NCBI GenBank assembly: GCA_963838095.1
Contig: CAWIPO010000006.1
Coordinates: 682,001 to 746,000 of the forward strand
Reading direction: 5' to 3'
Source: CAWCGU01 sp963838095
GTDB lineage: Bacteria; Actinomycetota; Thermoleophilia; Solirubrobacterales; 70-9
Length of the DNA: 64,000 nt
The notes beneath the pieces were generated by a model. The model had not been told where the DNA came from. It made no database searches and saw only the letters and a list, made by a program, of their open reading frames with translations. Shown here in pieces: positions 16,452 to 27,089 of the stretch. The translations under genes and the position numbers were made by a program. How positions within the stretch are numbered: position 1 is the first letter of the stretch; each line of letters starts with the position of its first letter.

Positions 16452-17360
16452 ATGGCCCTCGGCGAGCGTGGCCGCAACCCGTTCGTTCCCCGCAGCACGG
16501 CGGAGGGAGCCGCGTCGCTGCGGGCGGCGGGAGCGCTCGAGCCCGATCCGGACGTGCGCAACACCGACGACCTCGCGGCGGGCTTCCTCGGCGGCTTCAA
16601 CGTCTCGACGCTCGCCAAGCACCGGCTCACCAGGCCGCTCTTCCTCCGCCGCGTGAACGGCCGCCTGCCCGGCGCCTATCCGTACGAGATCGCGCGCACC
16701 AGATACATCGACGAGGTCTTGCTGGCCGAGGTCGAAGCGGGAATCGACGAGCTCGTCCTGCTCGGCGCCGGTCTCGACTCGCGCCCTTACAGGCTCGCCG
16801 AATCGCTGCGGGGCGTGCGGGTTCTGGAGGTCGACCATCCCGCCACCCAGTCCACCAAGCGCGAGCGCCTGCGGCGGCTGCTGGGGCAGATTCCGTCCTC
16901 GGTGACGTTCGTCTCCGTCGACTTCACCCGCGACGACATGCGCGAGCGCCTGGCCGAGGCAGGGCACGATGAGGCCGCGCCGACGCTGTTCATCTGGTCG
17001 GGAGTGGCGCCGTACCTCCCCGAGGAGGCCGTCGCCGAGGTCCTCACCTGGGTCGCCTCACACTCGAGCCCTCGGACCTCGATCGTCTTCGACGCCTGCT
17101 GGGCCGAGGCCATCGACGGCTCGCGCGAGTACTACGGCTCGAAGGAGCTTGTTAAGGGCGTCGCAGCCGTCGGGGAGCCTCTGCGCTGGGGAATCCCCGA
17201 GGGCCGCGAGCGCGAGACGCTGGAGCCGTTCGGCCTCGAGGTCTTGCAGTCACTGGACCAGGAGGCCGCTACCGCCCGGTTCCTGACCCGCAGCGACGGG
17301 ACGATCGTCGGCCGCCCGTACGGCTTCGGGGTCCTGCTGCACGCGCGAGTGGCCGGCTGA
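16452..17360 (+). CDS. SAM methyltransferase, leucine carboxyl methyltransferase-like (PF04072 type)
   Basis: 302 residues from ATG at 16452. It has the family's ARTRYID segment, the SAM-binding LLGAGLDSRPYRL, VLEVDHPATQ and FIWSGVAPYLPEEAV. This group in actinobacteria methylates small secondary metabolites or polyketide-like substrates; the target here is unknown. A weak 6-bp stem (CAGACC/GGTCTG, 17365-17388) follows the stop. Confidence 0.85.
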   Translation: MALGERGRNPFVPRSTAEGAASLRAAGALEPDPDVRNTDDLAAGFLGGFNVSTLAKHRLTRPLFLRRVNGRLPGAYPYEIARTRYIDEVLLAEVEAGIDELVLLGAGLDSRPYRLAESLRGVRVLEVDHPATQSTKRERLRRLLGQIPSSVTFVSVDFTRDDMRERLAEAGHDEAAPTLFIWSGVAPYLPEEAVAEVLTWVASHSSPRTSIVFDACWAEAIDGSREYYGSKELVKGVAAVGEPLRWGIPEGRERETLEPFGLEVLQSLDQEAATARFLTRSDGTIVGRPYGFGVLLHARVAG

Positions 17361-17408
17361 AGCGCAGACCGGCCGGATCGCAGGTCTGAGCCGAGGCCCC
17401 GGGTCCGC

Positions 17409-17849
17409 TCAGCCGGCGGGCGGCCGCAACGCGTCGAGACCGCAGATGACGGTGACGCGGTAGGCGACGCCGAGTGGCACGCGGGCGGCAGCGGTCACGG
17501 TCATGTACACGAGCAGCGCACCGCTGTTCTGGGCATCATCGCCCAGCGCCGCGCCCACTTCGAGGATCTGGCCGTATTCGGTCGTGCTCTGGATCGCTGC
17601 GCTCGCCTGGATCTGGGCGTCCCCAGCCGCACCGGGCTCGTACGCGTGACTGTCCGGAAGCCAGAAGGGGGTCGTGATCTGCGCGGCGCCCCCCTGGCTC
17701 ATCACGATCCCGGCCGTCATCTGCGGCCGCCCGCCGTACCAGACGGTGCCCGCGTAGTCGGTCCGACGCCGCTGCTCGCCGCTCGCCGGATCCGTGACGA
17801 CCGTGTCGATTCGCTGGGCCGGGAGCGGGGAGATCATGTCGCCGCTCAT
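17409..17849 (-). CDS. Hypothetical protein after TetR gene
   Basis: 146 residues of no family I recognise. It is rich in beta-prone and alanine stretches, with no signal peptide or membrane helix that I trust. It lies 9 bp downstream of the TetR gene and is probably co-transcribed. The ATG at 17849 is followed by SGDMISPLPAQRIDTVV. The balanced length and operon position support a real gene. Confidence 0.55.
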   Translation of the reverse strand: MSGDMISPLPAQRIDTVVTDPASGEQRRRTDYAGTVWYGGRPQMTAGIVMSQGGAAQITTPFWLPDSHAYEPGAAGDAQIQASAAIQSTTEYGQILEVGAALGDDAQNSGALLVYMTVTAAARVPLGVAYRVTVICGLDALRPPAG

Positions 17850-17858
17850 CGCGCGGGA

Positions 17859-18488
17859 TCAGGCGCTCGACACGCCGGTCGTGGCGACGAAGATTGCGGC
17901 GCAGTGGTCCACCAGGCGCTCGCGGGTTACGTCGAGCCGGCCCTCGAGCCACGCGATCAGCACCTCTGCCAGGCCTCCCATCAGCAGCTGCGCGGTGAGC
18001 TCGGCAGAGCGCTGATCGATCGCCTCCTCGCCGAGGAACTCCCGCCCCTGCTGCGCCGTCAGCTCGGCGAACTGCTGCAACACGTCGAGGCGCCGGCGCA
18101 TCAATGCCTCGCTGCCCATCGCCTCGATGAACGCGACGCGCCCCTTCCTGGGGTCCTCGGTCATCAGCGACACGAACGCCTCGATCACCGCTCGCGAGCG
18201 GCCGAGCGCGTCTTCCGGAGAGCTCTCGAGCGCGCCGAGAACGGCCTCGAGCGCCTCGGCGGAGATCCGGTCGAACACGGCGAGCAGCAACGCGTCGAGG
18301 TCCTCGAAGCTCTCGTAGAAGTAGCGCGGGTTCAGGCTCGCGCGCTGACAGACGCCCCTCACCGTCGTCGCCTGCCATCCCTCGGTGCCGAGGATCTCGA
18401 ACCCCGCATCCAGCAGGCGCTCGCGCCTCTCGGCGCGCCGATCGTCGGCTGAGACGCCGCGGTATACCCCGGTCGGGGAGCTGGCCAC
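17859..18488 (-). CDS. TetR-family transcriptional regulator
   Basis: About 210 residues from GTG at 18488. The N-terminal HTH reads RRERLLDAGFEILGTEGWQ then TTVRGVCQRASLNPRYFYESF, followed by an all-helical ligand-binding domain. It probably represses its own promoter and the divergent Rieske gene, whose start lies about 10 bp away. The ligand is unknown. Confidence 0.85.
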   Translation of the reverse strand: MASSPTGVYRGVSADDRRAERRERLLDAGFEILGTEGWQATTVRGVCQRASLNPRYFYESFEDLDALLLAVFDRISAEALEAVLGALESSPEDALGRSRAVIEAFVSLMTEDPRKGRVAFIEAMGSEALMRRRLDVLQQFAELTAQQGREFLGEEAIDQRSAELTAQLLMGGLAEVLIAWLEGRLDVTRERLVDHCAAIFVATTGVSSA

Positions 18489-18497
18489 GAGGTCAGT

Positions 18498-18878
18498 GTG
18501 GCACGGTGTAGAACCTTGAACGTCCTCGATCAGGCCCGAAACCTGGCGGCCGGAGCGATCAGGCTCGGGCTCGCCCCCGTGCGCCTCGTCACCGATCGGC
18601 TGAAGATGCGCTTCGCCGGGCCGCTGTCGGACCTCCCCCCGGGAGAGGGAGCGGTCGTCGACATCGACGGCGAGAAGGTGGCCGCGTTCCGTGACGAGGC
18701 CGGGGTCGTGCACGCGGTCTCGCCGATCTGCACACATCTGCGCTGCGTGGTCGCTTTTGATCCCGAGCAGGGGGACTGGCACTGCCCGTGCCACGGCTCC
18801 AGGTTCGGGATCGACGGCGAGGTGGTGAAGGGCCCAGCGCGAAAGCCGCTGCGGAAGGTCGCGACGAAAGGCTTTTGA
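18498..18878 (+). CDS. Rieske [2Fe-2S] protein
   Basis: 126 residues. The Rieske ligands are in CTHLRC and CPCHGSRF, the two Cys-His pairs holding a 2Fe-2S cluster. It is a small solo ferredoxin-type protein, likely an electron carrier for an oxygenase. GTG at 18498 or TTG at 18516 may be the start; the latter removes six residues with no conserved role. Divergent from TetR. Confidence 0.85.
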   Translation: MARCRTLNVLDQARNLAAGAIRLGLAPVRLVTDRLKMRFAGPLSDLPPGEGAVVDIDGEKVAAFRDEAGVVHAVSPICTHLRCVVAFDPEQGDWHCPCHGSRFGIDGEVVKGPARKPLRKVATKGF

Positions 18879-18879
18879 G

Positions 18880-18910
18880 CCGCGGTTTAGAGGTGGCGCG
18901 CTAACCGCGG
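18880..18910. terminator. Bidirectional hairpin between Rieske and MerR genes
   Basis: CCGCGGTT(T)AG pairs with CTAACCGCGG, a 10-bp stem with one bulged T and a 10-nt loop. It lies 1 bp after the Rieske stop and 7 bp after the convergent MerR stop. No clear T-run follows. Confidence 0.5.
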
Positions 18911-18917
18911 AACGGCT

Positions 18918-19749
18918 CTAGCGCCTCGACCCCCGGCGAAGCCGCTCAACCTCGCGCCCGAACGCCTTCTCGACCGCCTCGGTCATCGTCAGCTGGAACA
19001 TCGCCAGCAGCGCGTCGGCCGCGAGCGGTCGCAAACGTTCAAGCGCCTCGCGAACCTCGGGCCAGCGCTCCTCCGGGCTGCCGGCCTCCTCGAACGGTTT
19101 CCAGACCTGCTCGATGAACAGGTCGGTGAACGTGCGGGCGACGCCCTTGGAGTGGTGGCGGAGCTGTGACGGCGACATCGAGCGCGGTCTTCGCCGGAAC
19201 TCCGAGGTCGGCGAGCTCGGCCGCGGCGCGGCTCAGCCGAGGGCTCAGCTCTTCGAAGCGCCCGTCGCCGAGCGGGCGCAGGAGCCCGAGGCGCTCTGCC
19301 TTTCGCACCAGCTCGGGCTCGGCTGCGCCCCAGCGCTCGATCAGCTCCTCGGCGGTGACGACCTGCGGCTGCTCGTCCTCGAACGGGGCGCGAAGCGCGC
19401 GGGTGAATTGCAACACCTCCCCGCTCGAGTCCCCGGCGCCCTGCAGCAGGCGACGGATCGACTCGAGATTGAAACCGTCGCCCTGGAGCTCGCGGATCAA
19501 CTCGATTCTGGCCACGTGGTCGGGCCCGTAGAAGCCGGTTCGAGCGCGCACCTCGGGTGGAGGGAGGAGGCCGCGCGACTGGTGCGCGCGAATGTTGCGG
19601 ACCGTCATCCCGGTCTGCTGCGCGAGCTGATCGATCGTCAGCTCGTCGTCGGCGGCGCCGTTTTCGCGAACCGCCGTCTTGGGCGGGCGGGCGCCTACGT
19701 TATCCGTGACATCGGCCACATTCGAGATCTTACGTGTTTCATGCACCAT
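18918..19749 (-). CDS. MerR-family regulator (frameshifted)
   Basis: The N-terminal half from ATG at 19749 carries a MerR winged helix (ELTIDQLAQQTGMTVRNIRA, then HQSRGLLPPPEVRARTGFY). The C-terminal half (SKGVARTFTDLFIEQVWKPF onward) continues in another frame to the stop at 18918. A single base near 19170 joins them. The divergent membrane protein starts 21 bp away, and this gap with GTTTCATG...CATGAAC half-sites is a likely MerR operator. It probably senses a signal through its helical C-terminus; the ligand is unknown. Confidence 0.75.
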
Positions 19750-19770
19750 CAATCGGTGTAACATAGAACC

Positions 19771-21666
19771 ATGAACATACTTTCCCAGGTCAGTCCGCTC
19801 GCCGAGAGCGCCCCCGCGGGCGGCGCCGCAATCGATCAGGTGGTGATCGCAACCGCGGGCGCGATGATCGTCACCACCGCCCTGCTCGTGCTCGGCTGGG
19901 GACACCGCAGCGGCCGGATCGGGATCCTCGGCTGGGGCGCCGACCTCAGCTCCCGAATCTCGGGCCTTCCCGGCTGGGTGGCCCTTCCGTCGGGGCTGGC
20001 GGCGATCTCGCTGCTCGGCGCCCTGTTCGGAATGATGTGGGACATCTCGATCCACATCGACGAGGGCCGAGACGAGGGGCCGCTGGCAAACCCCGCGCAC
20101 TACTTCATTCTCGCCGGCCTGTACGGCGTCTTCAGCGCCGGCTTTCTGGCGATGGTGCTGCCGAAGGGGAAGCCGAGCGCGACAGCGATCAAGCTCGGCA
20201 GGGACTGGTACGCCCCTCTCGGCGGGATCATGATCGCCGCCTCCGCGAGCTTCTCGCTGATCGGCTTCCCGCTCGACGACGTCTGGCACCGCCTCTTCGG
20301 CCAGGACGTCACCCTCTGGGGACCGACGCACCTGATGCTGCTCGGCGGCGCGGCGATGTCCCTGATCGGAATCGCAGTGCTGCTCGTCGAGGGCACGCGC
20401 GCAAGAGTGCGGAGGGCAAGCCGACGCGAGCTGCCATGGGTCGCGAAGCTGCGCCGAGTGGCGCTCACCGGGGGCGTTCCTGATCGGGCTCTCGATCTTC
20501 CAGGCCGAGTTCGACTTCGGCGTCCCGCAGTTCCGCTTCATCTTCGAGCCGATGATGATCGCGATGAGCGCCGGCACGGCGCTGGTGGCGACCCGCGTCT
20601 GGCTCGGCCCCGGCTCGGCGCTGGGAGCGGTCGCGTTCTTCCTCGTCGTCCGCGGCGCGATCTCGTTCCTGGTCGGCCCCGGTACTGGGCGAGACGACCC
20701 CGCACTTCCCGCTTTACGTCGTCGAGGGCCTGCTGGTCGAGTTCGCGGCGATTCTGATCTCCACCCGTCGCCCGCTCGCCTTCGGCCTTGTCTCGGGCTC
20801 CCTGATCGGGACGATCGGGATCGCCGCCGAGTGGGGGTGGTCGCATCTCTGGATGCCGATCCCGTGGACCGCGTCGCTGCTGCCCGAGGTGGCCGTGCTC
20901 GGTCCCGCGATGGCGATCGCCGGCGCACTGATCGGGCGCCTGGATCGGCGCCAGCCTCGGCTCGGATCGCCAGCGCGTCGGCCGCGGGCTCGGCGTCACG
21001 GCGCTGGCCTCGGCGGTCGCGATCACGGCGATGGTCGGCTTCGGGCTCTCCGAGCCGGCCGACCGCGGCGTCAGCGGCACTGTGGCGCTGGATGAGGTCA
21101 GCGGCGGCCCCGAGCGGACCGTGCAGGCGACCGTCACCCTGAGCCCGCCCGATGCGGCCGAGGACGCCGAATGGCTGACCGCCCTCTCCTGGCAGGGCGG
21201 GGGCTTGGTCGTGGACCACTTGGAGCAGGTCGAGCCCGGCGTCTATCGGACCACCGAGCCGATTCCCGTGTACGGCAACTGGAAGTCGCTGATCCGGCTG
21301 CACGACACCGACTCCCAGACGGCGCTTCCGATCTATCTGCCGGAGGACTCGGCGATCCCCGCGCCCGAGGTTCCGGCAGAGGCGAGCTTCACGCGCGAGT
21401 TCGTGCCCGACATGGAGATCCTCCAGCGGGAGCAGAAGACCGCCGACGGGTGGCTGTGGACCCTTGCCTACCTGGTGGTGCTCGCGATCACGCTCGCGTA
21501 CCTGGCGATGGTGGCCTGGGGCCTGCGCCGGCTGGCCTCCGCCGCGACCGATGCTTCGGACGCGGAACCCGATGCCCCGCATCCCGCGCACGACCCCGGC
21601 GCGGTCCGCGCGCGCCCCAGCTGCGGCGACGCGGTAGAACGGCACGCGCCCGGCGCCGATCTGTGA
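19771..21666 (+). pseudogene. Polytopic membrane protein with C-terminal extracytoplasmic domain (3 frameshifts)
   Basis: From ATG at 19771, successive frames read as one protein of about 630 residues with breaks near 20470, 20690 and 20955. The first two thirds hold about ten hydrophobic helices. A soluble part (LSWQGGGLVVDHLEQVEPGV, then YRTTEPIPVYGNWKSLIRLH) follows, and one last helix sits near 21460-21530. The family is unknown to me. The divergent MerR gene suggests signal-induced expression. Reading is continuous in content across each break, which argues for sequence errors rather than decay. Confidence 0.6.
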
Positions 21667-21677
21667 GGCTTTCGAAC

Positions 21678-22455
21678 GTGGCAGAGCCGCCTCAACCCGC
21701 GAGCCCGCCCTCGCAGCGGATCCCGGATCAGCCGCCGGAGAAGCTCACGAGCATCGTGAAGCGATTTCGGAAGCTGCTTCCCGGAGACGAGCGTTTCGGG
21801 GACCCGCTTTCGACCGCCGGCGAGGGTCAGGCGAGCGTGATCGGCCGCAATCTCGCCGAGGCCACCCGGGAGCGGCCGTCGCTGCTGCGAGAAGCGGGGC
21901 TGAGCGCGCTTCAGGTCTGGGATGCGCTTTCCAGAGACGGCGATGTGCAGGTCGGGACCGAGGAGCTCGCGATCGTGTTCACGGACCTGGTCAATTTCTC
22001 GAAGTGGGCGCTCGAGGCCGGCGACGGGCCTGCGCTGGCCCTGCTCCGAGATGTCGGCGAGGCGATCGAGCCGCCGGTTCGCGAGAACGGCGGCACGCGT
22101 GGTGAAGCGCCTCGGCGACGGGATGATGGCCGTGTTCGAGGATGCCCCGGCGCGGCCTGGCGGCGCTGTTCGAGGCGCGAGAGCGGCTGATCCGCGTCGA
22201 GGCCCCGGGCTACCAGCCGAAGCTGCGCGCAGGGATGCACTTCGGCCGCCCGAAGCGGCTGGGGGCGATGTCTTCGGCGTCGACGTCAACGCCGCCGCGC
22301 GGCTGACAGAGCAAGCGCGAGGCAACGAGGTGCTGATATCCGACGCCGCCCTGGCCGAGCTCGACACGACGGCGCTCAAGGTTCGCCGCAAGTGGTTGTT
22401 CCGCGCGAAGGGCGTGCCGACCGAAATGACCATCTACTCGGTCAGGAGGGCGTAG
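21678..22455 (+). pseudogene. Class III adenylate/guanylate cyclase domain protein (3 frameshifts)
   Basis: Starting at GTG 21678, an N-terminal helical segment leads to a cyclase homology domain read across breaks near 22093, 22152 and 22262: IVFTDLVNFSKWA (metal Asp), VVKRLGDGMMAVF (second metal region), LRAGMHFGRP and GDVFGVDVNAAARL. It would make cAMP or cGMP if intact. The length of about 255 residues fits a short soluble cyclase. Its TAG stop overlaps by 1 bp with the next gene's GTG. Confidence 0.7.
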
Positions 22456-22917
22456 TGAACGCTGATGAAGACGTCACCGCGGTCAGCGACAATGAGTCCG
22501 TGCCGCCGGTGGATGAGCCGTCGCCCAGCTCGCTGCTCGACAGGGCAGCGCCCCGGTTCTGTACGTGCCCCGCTCTGCTGGGAGCGCTCGGCGACATCCG
22601 CTCGATCGCCGAGGCGACGAGGACGATCGCCAGCCTGGCGGAGTACCTGGCCGCGATCGAGGCCCGGGTCGAGTCGATGGACGCCGAGGTTCGCCTGATG
22701 CGCCAGGGCGTCGACAAGCTGCATCCCGAGGTGACGGCGATGCGCGAGTCGGTCGAGCCCCTCGAGGGTCATCTGCGGGGGGTTGGGTCGCTGGCCAGGC
22801 TCGCCTCCCGCCTGCCCGGGCGGCCGCACGAAGGGACGCCGCGACGGCGCCGAGCCCGACTCGGATCCGATCGAGGAGGCAGCGGCGGTCGAGGATCACG
22901 ACGGCGACTCGGGCTGA
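22455..22917 (+). CDS. Small coiled-coil protein with acidic tail (frameshifted)
   Basis: About 154 residues from GTG at 22455. A helical middle with repeated heptads (TRTIASLAEYLAAIEARVES, MDAEVRLMRQGVDKL) looks like a coiled coil. A one-base shift near 22827 joins it to an acidic C-terminus (EPDSDPIEEAAAVEDHDGD) ending in TGA at 22917. It overlaps the cyclase stop and is probably co-expressed with it. Function unknown. Confidence 0.5.
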
Positions 22918-22923
22918 GAGCGT

Positions 22924-25151
22924 CTAGAGCACCCGGATCGCAAGCAGCGCGATGTCGTCCTGCGGGTGGCCGCCCGCGAAGCTCACCACCTCCTGCTCGA
23001 GCCGGGCCAGCAGCGAGTCAAGGGGCTGATCGGCCCAGCGCTTTGCCAGCTCCAGCAGCCGATCCTCGCCGAACAGGACTCCGTTCGCTCGCGACTCGGT
23101 GACGCCATCGGTGTAGAGCAGCAGCGTGTCGCCCGGCTCGAGCACTGATCTGGGTCTGGTCGAAGGTCGCGTAGGCCGAGGTGCCGAGCAGCGGCCCGGT
23201 CCTGGGAACGCGCTCGACGTCGCCTCCGTGCCGAATGATCAACGGCTCCGGATGCCCGGCGATCGCCGTCGTCGCGCGAAACGACCCGTTGTCGCCCTGG
23301 GGAGTCGATGCTCGATGCTCGCGCACGCCAGGGTGCAGAACGTGGTTCCCTCGGTCTCCTTGTAGATCGCGCGGTCGACCTGGGTGAGCGCGTTCGCGGG
23401 CCCCTCGACCTCCGCGCTCGCCCTCAGGGTGTGCCGAACGAGCCCGGTGAGCGCGGCGGCCTCCGGCCCCTTGCCGCAAACGTCCCCGATCACGGCCACC
23501 CAGGTGCCGGCGCCGTCGAAGAAGTCGTAGAAGTCGCCGCCGACCTCCGTCCCCTCGTGGCCGGCCCTGTGTCGAGCGGCGATCTCGAGGTGGTCGGGAT
23601 GCGGCAGGCGGCGGGGCAGCAGCGCTCGCTGCAGGGTCTGAGCGATCTCGAGCTGCTCCTCGTACAGGCGCGCGTTGTCGATCGCGAGCGCAGCCCGGTC
23701 GGCGATCTCGTGGGCCAGCGCGGCGTCGTCGTGCCCCAAAGAGCGGGCCGCCCCGAGGCGGCCGACGGTGTACATGGTCAACACCCCGAGAACGCGAGAT
23801 CGAGCCGACAAGCGGCGCGGCGATCAGCGAGTTGATCCCGAGCGAGCGGCGGCGCTGGAAGTCCTGCTCGTTGACGCTGATCGAGCGCAGCATCTCGTCG
23901 TCGACGTCCAAGACCAGCTTGACTCCACCGCCGGCGAGCGCCTCCCGCACGACTCCCACCGCAGGCGTGAGCTGCCGCAGCGTCACCTCATGGCGCGCGA
24001 TCGGCCGCGGCCACGCCCACCCGGGCTCAGGGTCGCCCTCCTCGAGCTCGAGGTCGATCGTGCACAGATCGGCGAGCCCGGGGACCACGGCGCGCGCGAA
24101 CTCGTCAAGCCGGCCCTCGATGGTCGCAGTGCGCTCCAGCGCGTCGCCGACTCGCACGATCATCGCCTCGCGCGCCGCGACTGCGCTCGGCTTCGTCGCC
24201 CGGCCCTCCTCGAGCTGGCGCTCGCGCCGGGCGGCGACCGCGAAGAGGACGCCGACCAGCATCGCCAGCGACAGCCCGGCGACCGTGATCGCCGCAGCCG
24301 GAAGCTCGGAAGGGCCCTCCAGGCCGCCGACCGAGACGATCCATCTGCGGCCGGCGACCTCGGTTGATGCCGAGGCGTCGTCGGCTTCGGACGCATCGAG
24401 CTCGACCAGCGGGGAGCCGGAGTCCCGGATCTCGACGGTCTCCCCCTCGGGCAGCTTCGCGGCGATCTCCCCCGCCAGGAGCTCCGCCGGCACGGCGACG
24501 CTGACGACGCCGATCAGCGCCCGCCGGCGTCCTGCCGGGGTCCCGAGTCGCCCTGCCCGGCCGATAGACCGGCCGGAGGACGACGACGCCGCGCTCCGGG
24601 AGGCCGAGCTGCGGGCATGGAGACCGGTGCGCTGGCCATCGGCCCGCCCGCATCCCTGGCCTCGCGGGCCGCCCTGGCAAGTGGCGGGATCGCGAGCGCA
24701 TCGAGGCCGACGGCGCGGCCCCGGCTTCTCACCGCTCAGCAGGCGAACGGGCAGGTAGAACGGCTGCTCGTCCACCCGGGCAATGCCCCCGCCTTTCTGC
24801 GGGGCGATGATCGGCCCGTTCGCGATCTCGAACTGGAACCGGCGACCCGTGGAGACCAGGGGGTGCCAGGCGATCGCGGCAAATCCCGCCTGCCGAATCG
24901 CCCGCTCGGCAAAGAGCCGGAAACCCTTGTGCCGGATCCCCCCGGACTGCTTGGCGAGCCCCTGGGTCCCGGCCGACGCGTCGATCGCGTTGTCGAACGC
25001 CAAACGGGCCTGCGAAGCCGCTTCCTGCGCAGCGGTCAGTCGCTGCTCCGCCACCCGTGCTTTCTCGGTCTCCCACGCCTTCTCGGCGGCGATGCCCGTC
25101 GCGCTGACGAGGGCGGCGATCACGATCGCGGCCAGCCATGCGCGCCCGCTC
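22924..25151 (-). pseudogene. CHASE-like sensor / GAF / SpoIIE PP2C phosphatase (about 6 frameshifts)
   Basis: From ATG at 25151: a membrane helix (WLAAIVIAALVSATGIAA), an extracytoplasmic CHASE-like domain (AVGLDALAIPP..., LPERGVVVLRPVYRP), a second helix (AAITVAGLSLAMLVGVLFAV), a GAF-like domain, a linker EQLEIAQTLQRALLP, and a SpoIIE phosphatase domain with VGGDFYDFF, GDVCGKG and the C-terminal LLYTDGVTES and HPQDDIALL. Breaks fall near 23145, 23300, 23790, 24545, 24625 and 24735. Such phosphatases dephosphorylate STAS antagonists and so activate a general stress sigma factor; a STAS gene lies 1.6 kb away. Confidence 0.75.
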
Positions 25152-25247
25152 ATCTGTCGAGCCCCTCGCTCACTGGAACGATTGAAGCACGTTGATCCGC
25201 CGCTGATCGGTCCCGGCGGTGCTGGACGGACGTATGATCGATCGCCC

Positions 25248-26706
25248 GTGGACGGGGCTTCCAGAGCGCCACTTGGTGAATACCGGCGGCGGCGTTCGTT
25301 CGACCGCACCCCCGAGCCGTGCAGGCGACGAGCAGCACCCCTCCGGCGAGCTGACCCGGTTCGCGATTCAGGAGCACCACGCCCGCCGGCTGCACTGGGA
25401 TCTTCGCCTGGAGCACGACGGTGTGCTGGCTTCGTGGGCGCTGCCGCGGGGGATCCCGACGGACCCGGGGGAGAACCGGCTCGCCGTGCGCACCGAGGAC
25501 CACCCCCTCTCCTACCTCGAGTTCGAGGGCGAGATCCCGGCGGGCGAGTACGGCGCGGGCTCGATCTCGATCTGGGACTCGGGCACCTGCACGCTGGAGA
25601 AGTTCACGGACACGAAGGTGATCGTGTCGTTTCGCGGGGGAGCGGGTGAGCGGTCGCTATGCCCTCTTTCACACCGGCGAGAACCGCTGGATGATCCACC
25701 GCATGGATCCCCCCGCCGACCCGGAGCGGGAGCCGATGCCCGAGAAGCTCGCGCCGATGGTGGCGACGCTGTCGGACCTTCCCGAGCGCGACGAGCTGTT
25801 CGGCTACGAGATCAAGTGGGACGGGGTGCGGGCGATCTGCTTCCACCAGGCGGGGCGGCTGCGGCTGCAGAGCCGGAACCTTCGCGACATCACCGCCCAG
25901 TACCCGGAGGTCGCGTCACTCGGCCGCCAGCTCGGCGCCCGGGAGGCGATCCTCGACGGCGAGCTGGTCGCATTCGACGAGCACGGGGTGCCCGGCTTTC
26001 AGCGCCTACAGCGGAGGATGCACCTCGCGTCGGAGACCGTCATTCGCCGGCGTGCGGCCGAGGTCCCGGTCACCTACGTGATCTTCGACCTGCTGTACCT
26101 GGATGGGCGCTCCGCGCTCGAGCACCCCTACGAGCCCCGTCGCGAGATGCTGGAGTCGCTGCAGCTCGACGGAGAGAGCTGGCAGACCCCCGCCTACCAT
26201 CGCGGCGACGGCGCCGCTCTGCTCGCCGCCACGCCGCGAGCGCGGCCTGGAAGGAGTGGTGGCGAAGCGGCTCGAAAGCCGCTACTTCCCCGGCCGACGC
26301 AGCCGCGATTGGCTGAAGATCAAGAACGTCCGCAGCCAGGAGATGGTGATCGGCGGCTGGCTGCCCGGCGAGGGCAGCCGGGCGGGCAAGATCGGGGCGC
26401 TGCTGGTCGGCCACTGGGACAAGGAGGGCGAATCGCCCCGCCTGCGCTATGCGGGGCGGGTGGGCACCGGATTCGACGATCGCGACCTGAAGCTCCTGGC
26501 TGATGAGCTCGAGGCATTGCGCCGCGAGGACAGCCCTTTCAGCGGTCGCCAGCCGCCGAAGCACTCGATCTTCGTCGAGCCCGAGCTTGTTGCAGAGGTC
26601 GCATTCAGCGAGTGGACCGAGCGCCGGCACGCTGCGACAGCCGTCCTACAAGGGCCTGCGCGCCGATGTCTCGGCGGCCGACGTGGTTCGCGAGCGGCCC
26701 GACTGA
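25248..26706 (+). pseudogene. ligD: LigD-like protein: 3'-phosphoesterase plus ATP-dependent DNA ligase (4 frameshifts)
   Basis: GTG at 25248 opens a phosphoesterase domain (LGEYRRRRSFDRTPEP, then RFAIQEHHARRLHWDLRLEH and SYLEFEGEIPAGEYGAG). It continues after shifts near 25320 and 25640 into the ligase domain (IKWDGVRA with the adenylated Lys, ILDGELVA, YVIFDLLYLDG, and after 26230 GLEGVVAKRLESRY and WLKIKN), then the OB-fold tail (GRVGTGFDD). A last shift near 26635 leads to the stop. It acts in Ku-dependent end joining; no polymerase domain or ku is seen here. Confidence 0.8.
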
Positions 26707-26729
26707 GCGCGATCTGAGATGCTGTCGCG

Positions 26730-27089
26730 GTGAACGAGTTCTCCGTCGAGATCGCCCGCGAGAACACCGCCGTCCTGCTCACCGGGATGGGTGAGCTGGA
26801 CTTGGCGGCGGTGGACCTGCTCGAGCGCGAGCTCGGCAGGGCGGAGCAGGGCGGACCCGAATTGATCGTCCTGGATCTCGCCAAGGTCACCTTCGTGGAC
26901 TCCTCGGGGCTGCGGGTGATCCTCAGCGCGGCCGCTCGAGGCCGGGAAACCGGCCGCAAGTTCATCGCCGCCCGCCCCACCGGCCAGGTCGAGCGCCTGC
27001 TGGAGATCACAGGCAGCAGCTCGATGCTGGAGATAGCCGAAGCGCTCCCGGCCCCCTTCAGCGACTCCGAGCAGCCGGCGAGCGGCTAG
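26730..27089 (+). CDS. STAS-domain anti-sigma factor antagonist
   Basis: 119 residues with the STAS core LLTGMGELDLAAV, LIVLDLAKVTFVDSSGLRV (Ser 58/59 as phospho-site) and a final helix region. It is intact although its neighbours are frameshifted. Placed between the SpoIIE-type phosphatase and the stress gene csbD, it likely acts in the same partner-switching cascade. GTG start 23 bp after the ligase stop. Confidence 0.85.
   Translation: MNEFSVEIARENTAVLLTGMGELDLAAVDLLERELGRAEQGGPELIVLDLAKVTFVDSSGLRVILSAAARGRETGRKFIAARPTGQVERLLEITGSSSMLEIAEALPAPFSDSEQPASG

Noticed and set aside
19750..21645. Long minus-strand extension upstream of MerR
   Set aside because: Lies antisense to the membrane protein; only the part from 19749 onward carries MerR motifs.
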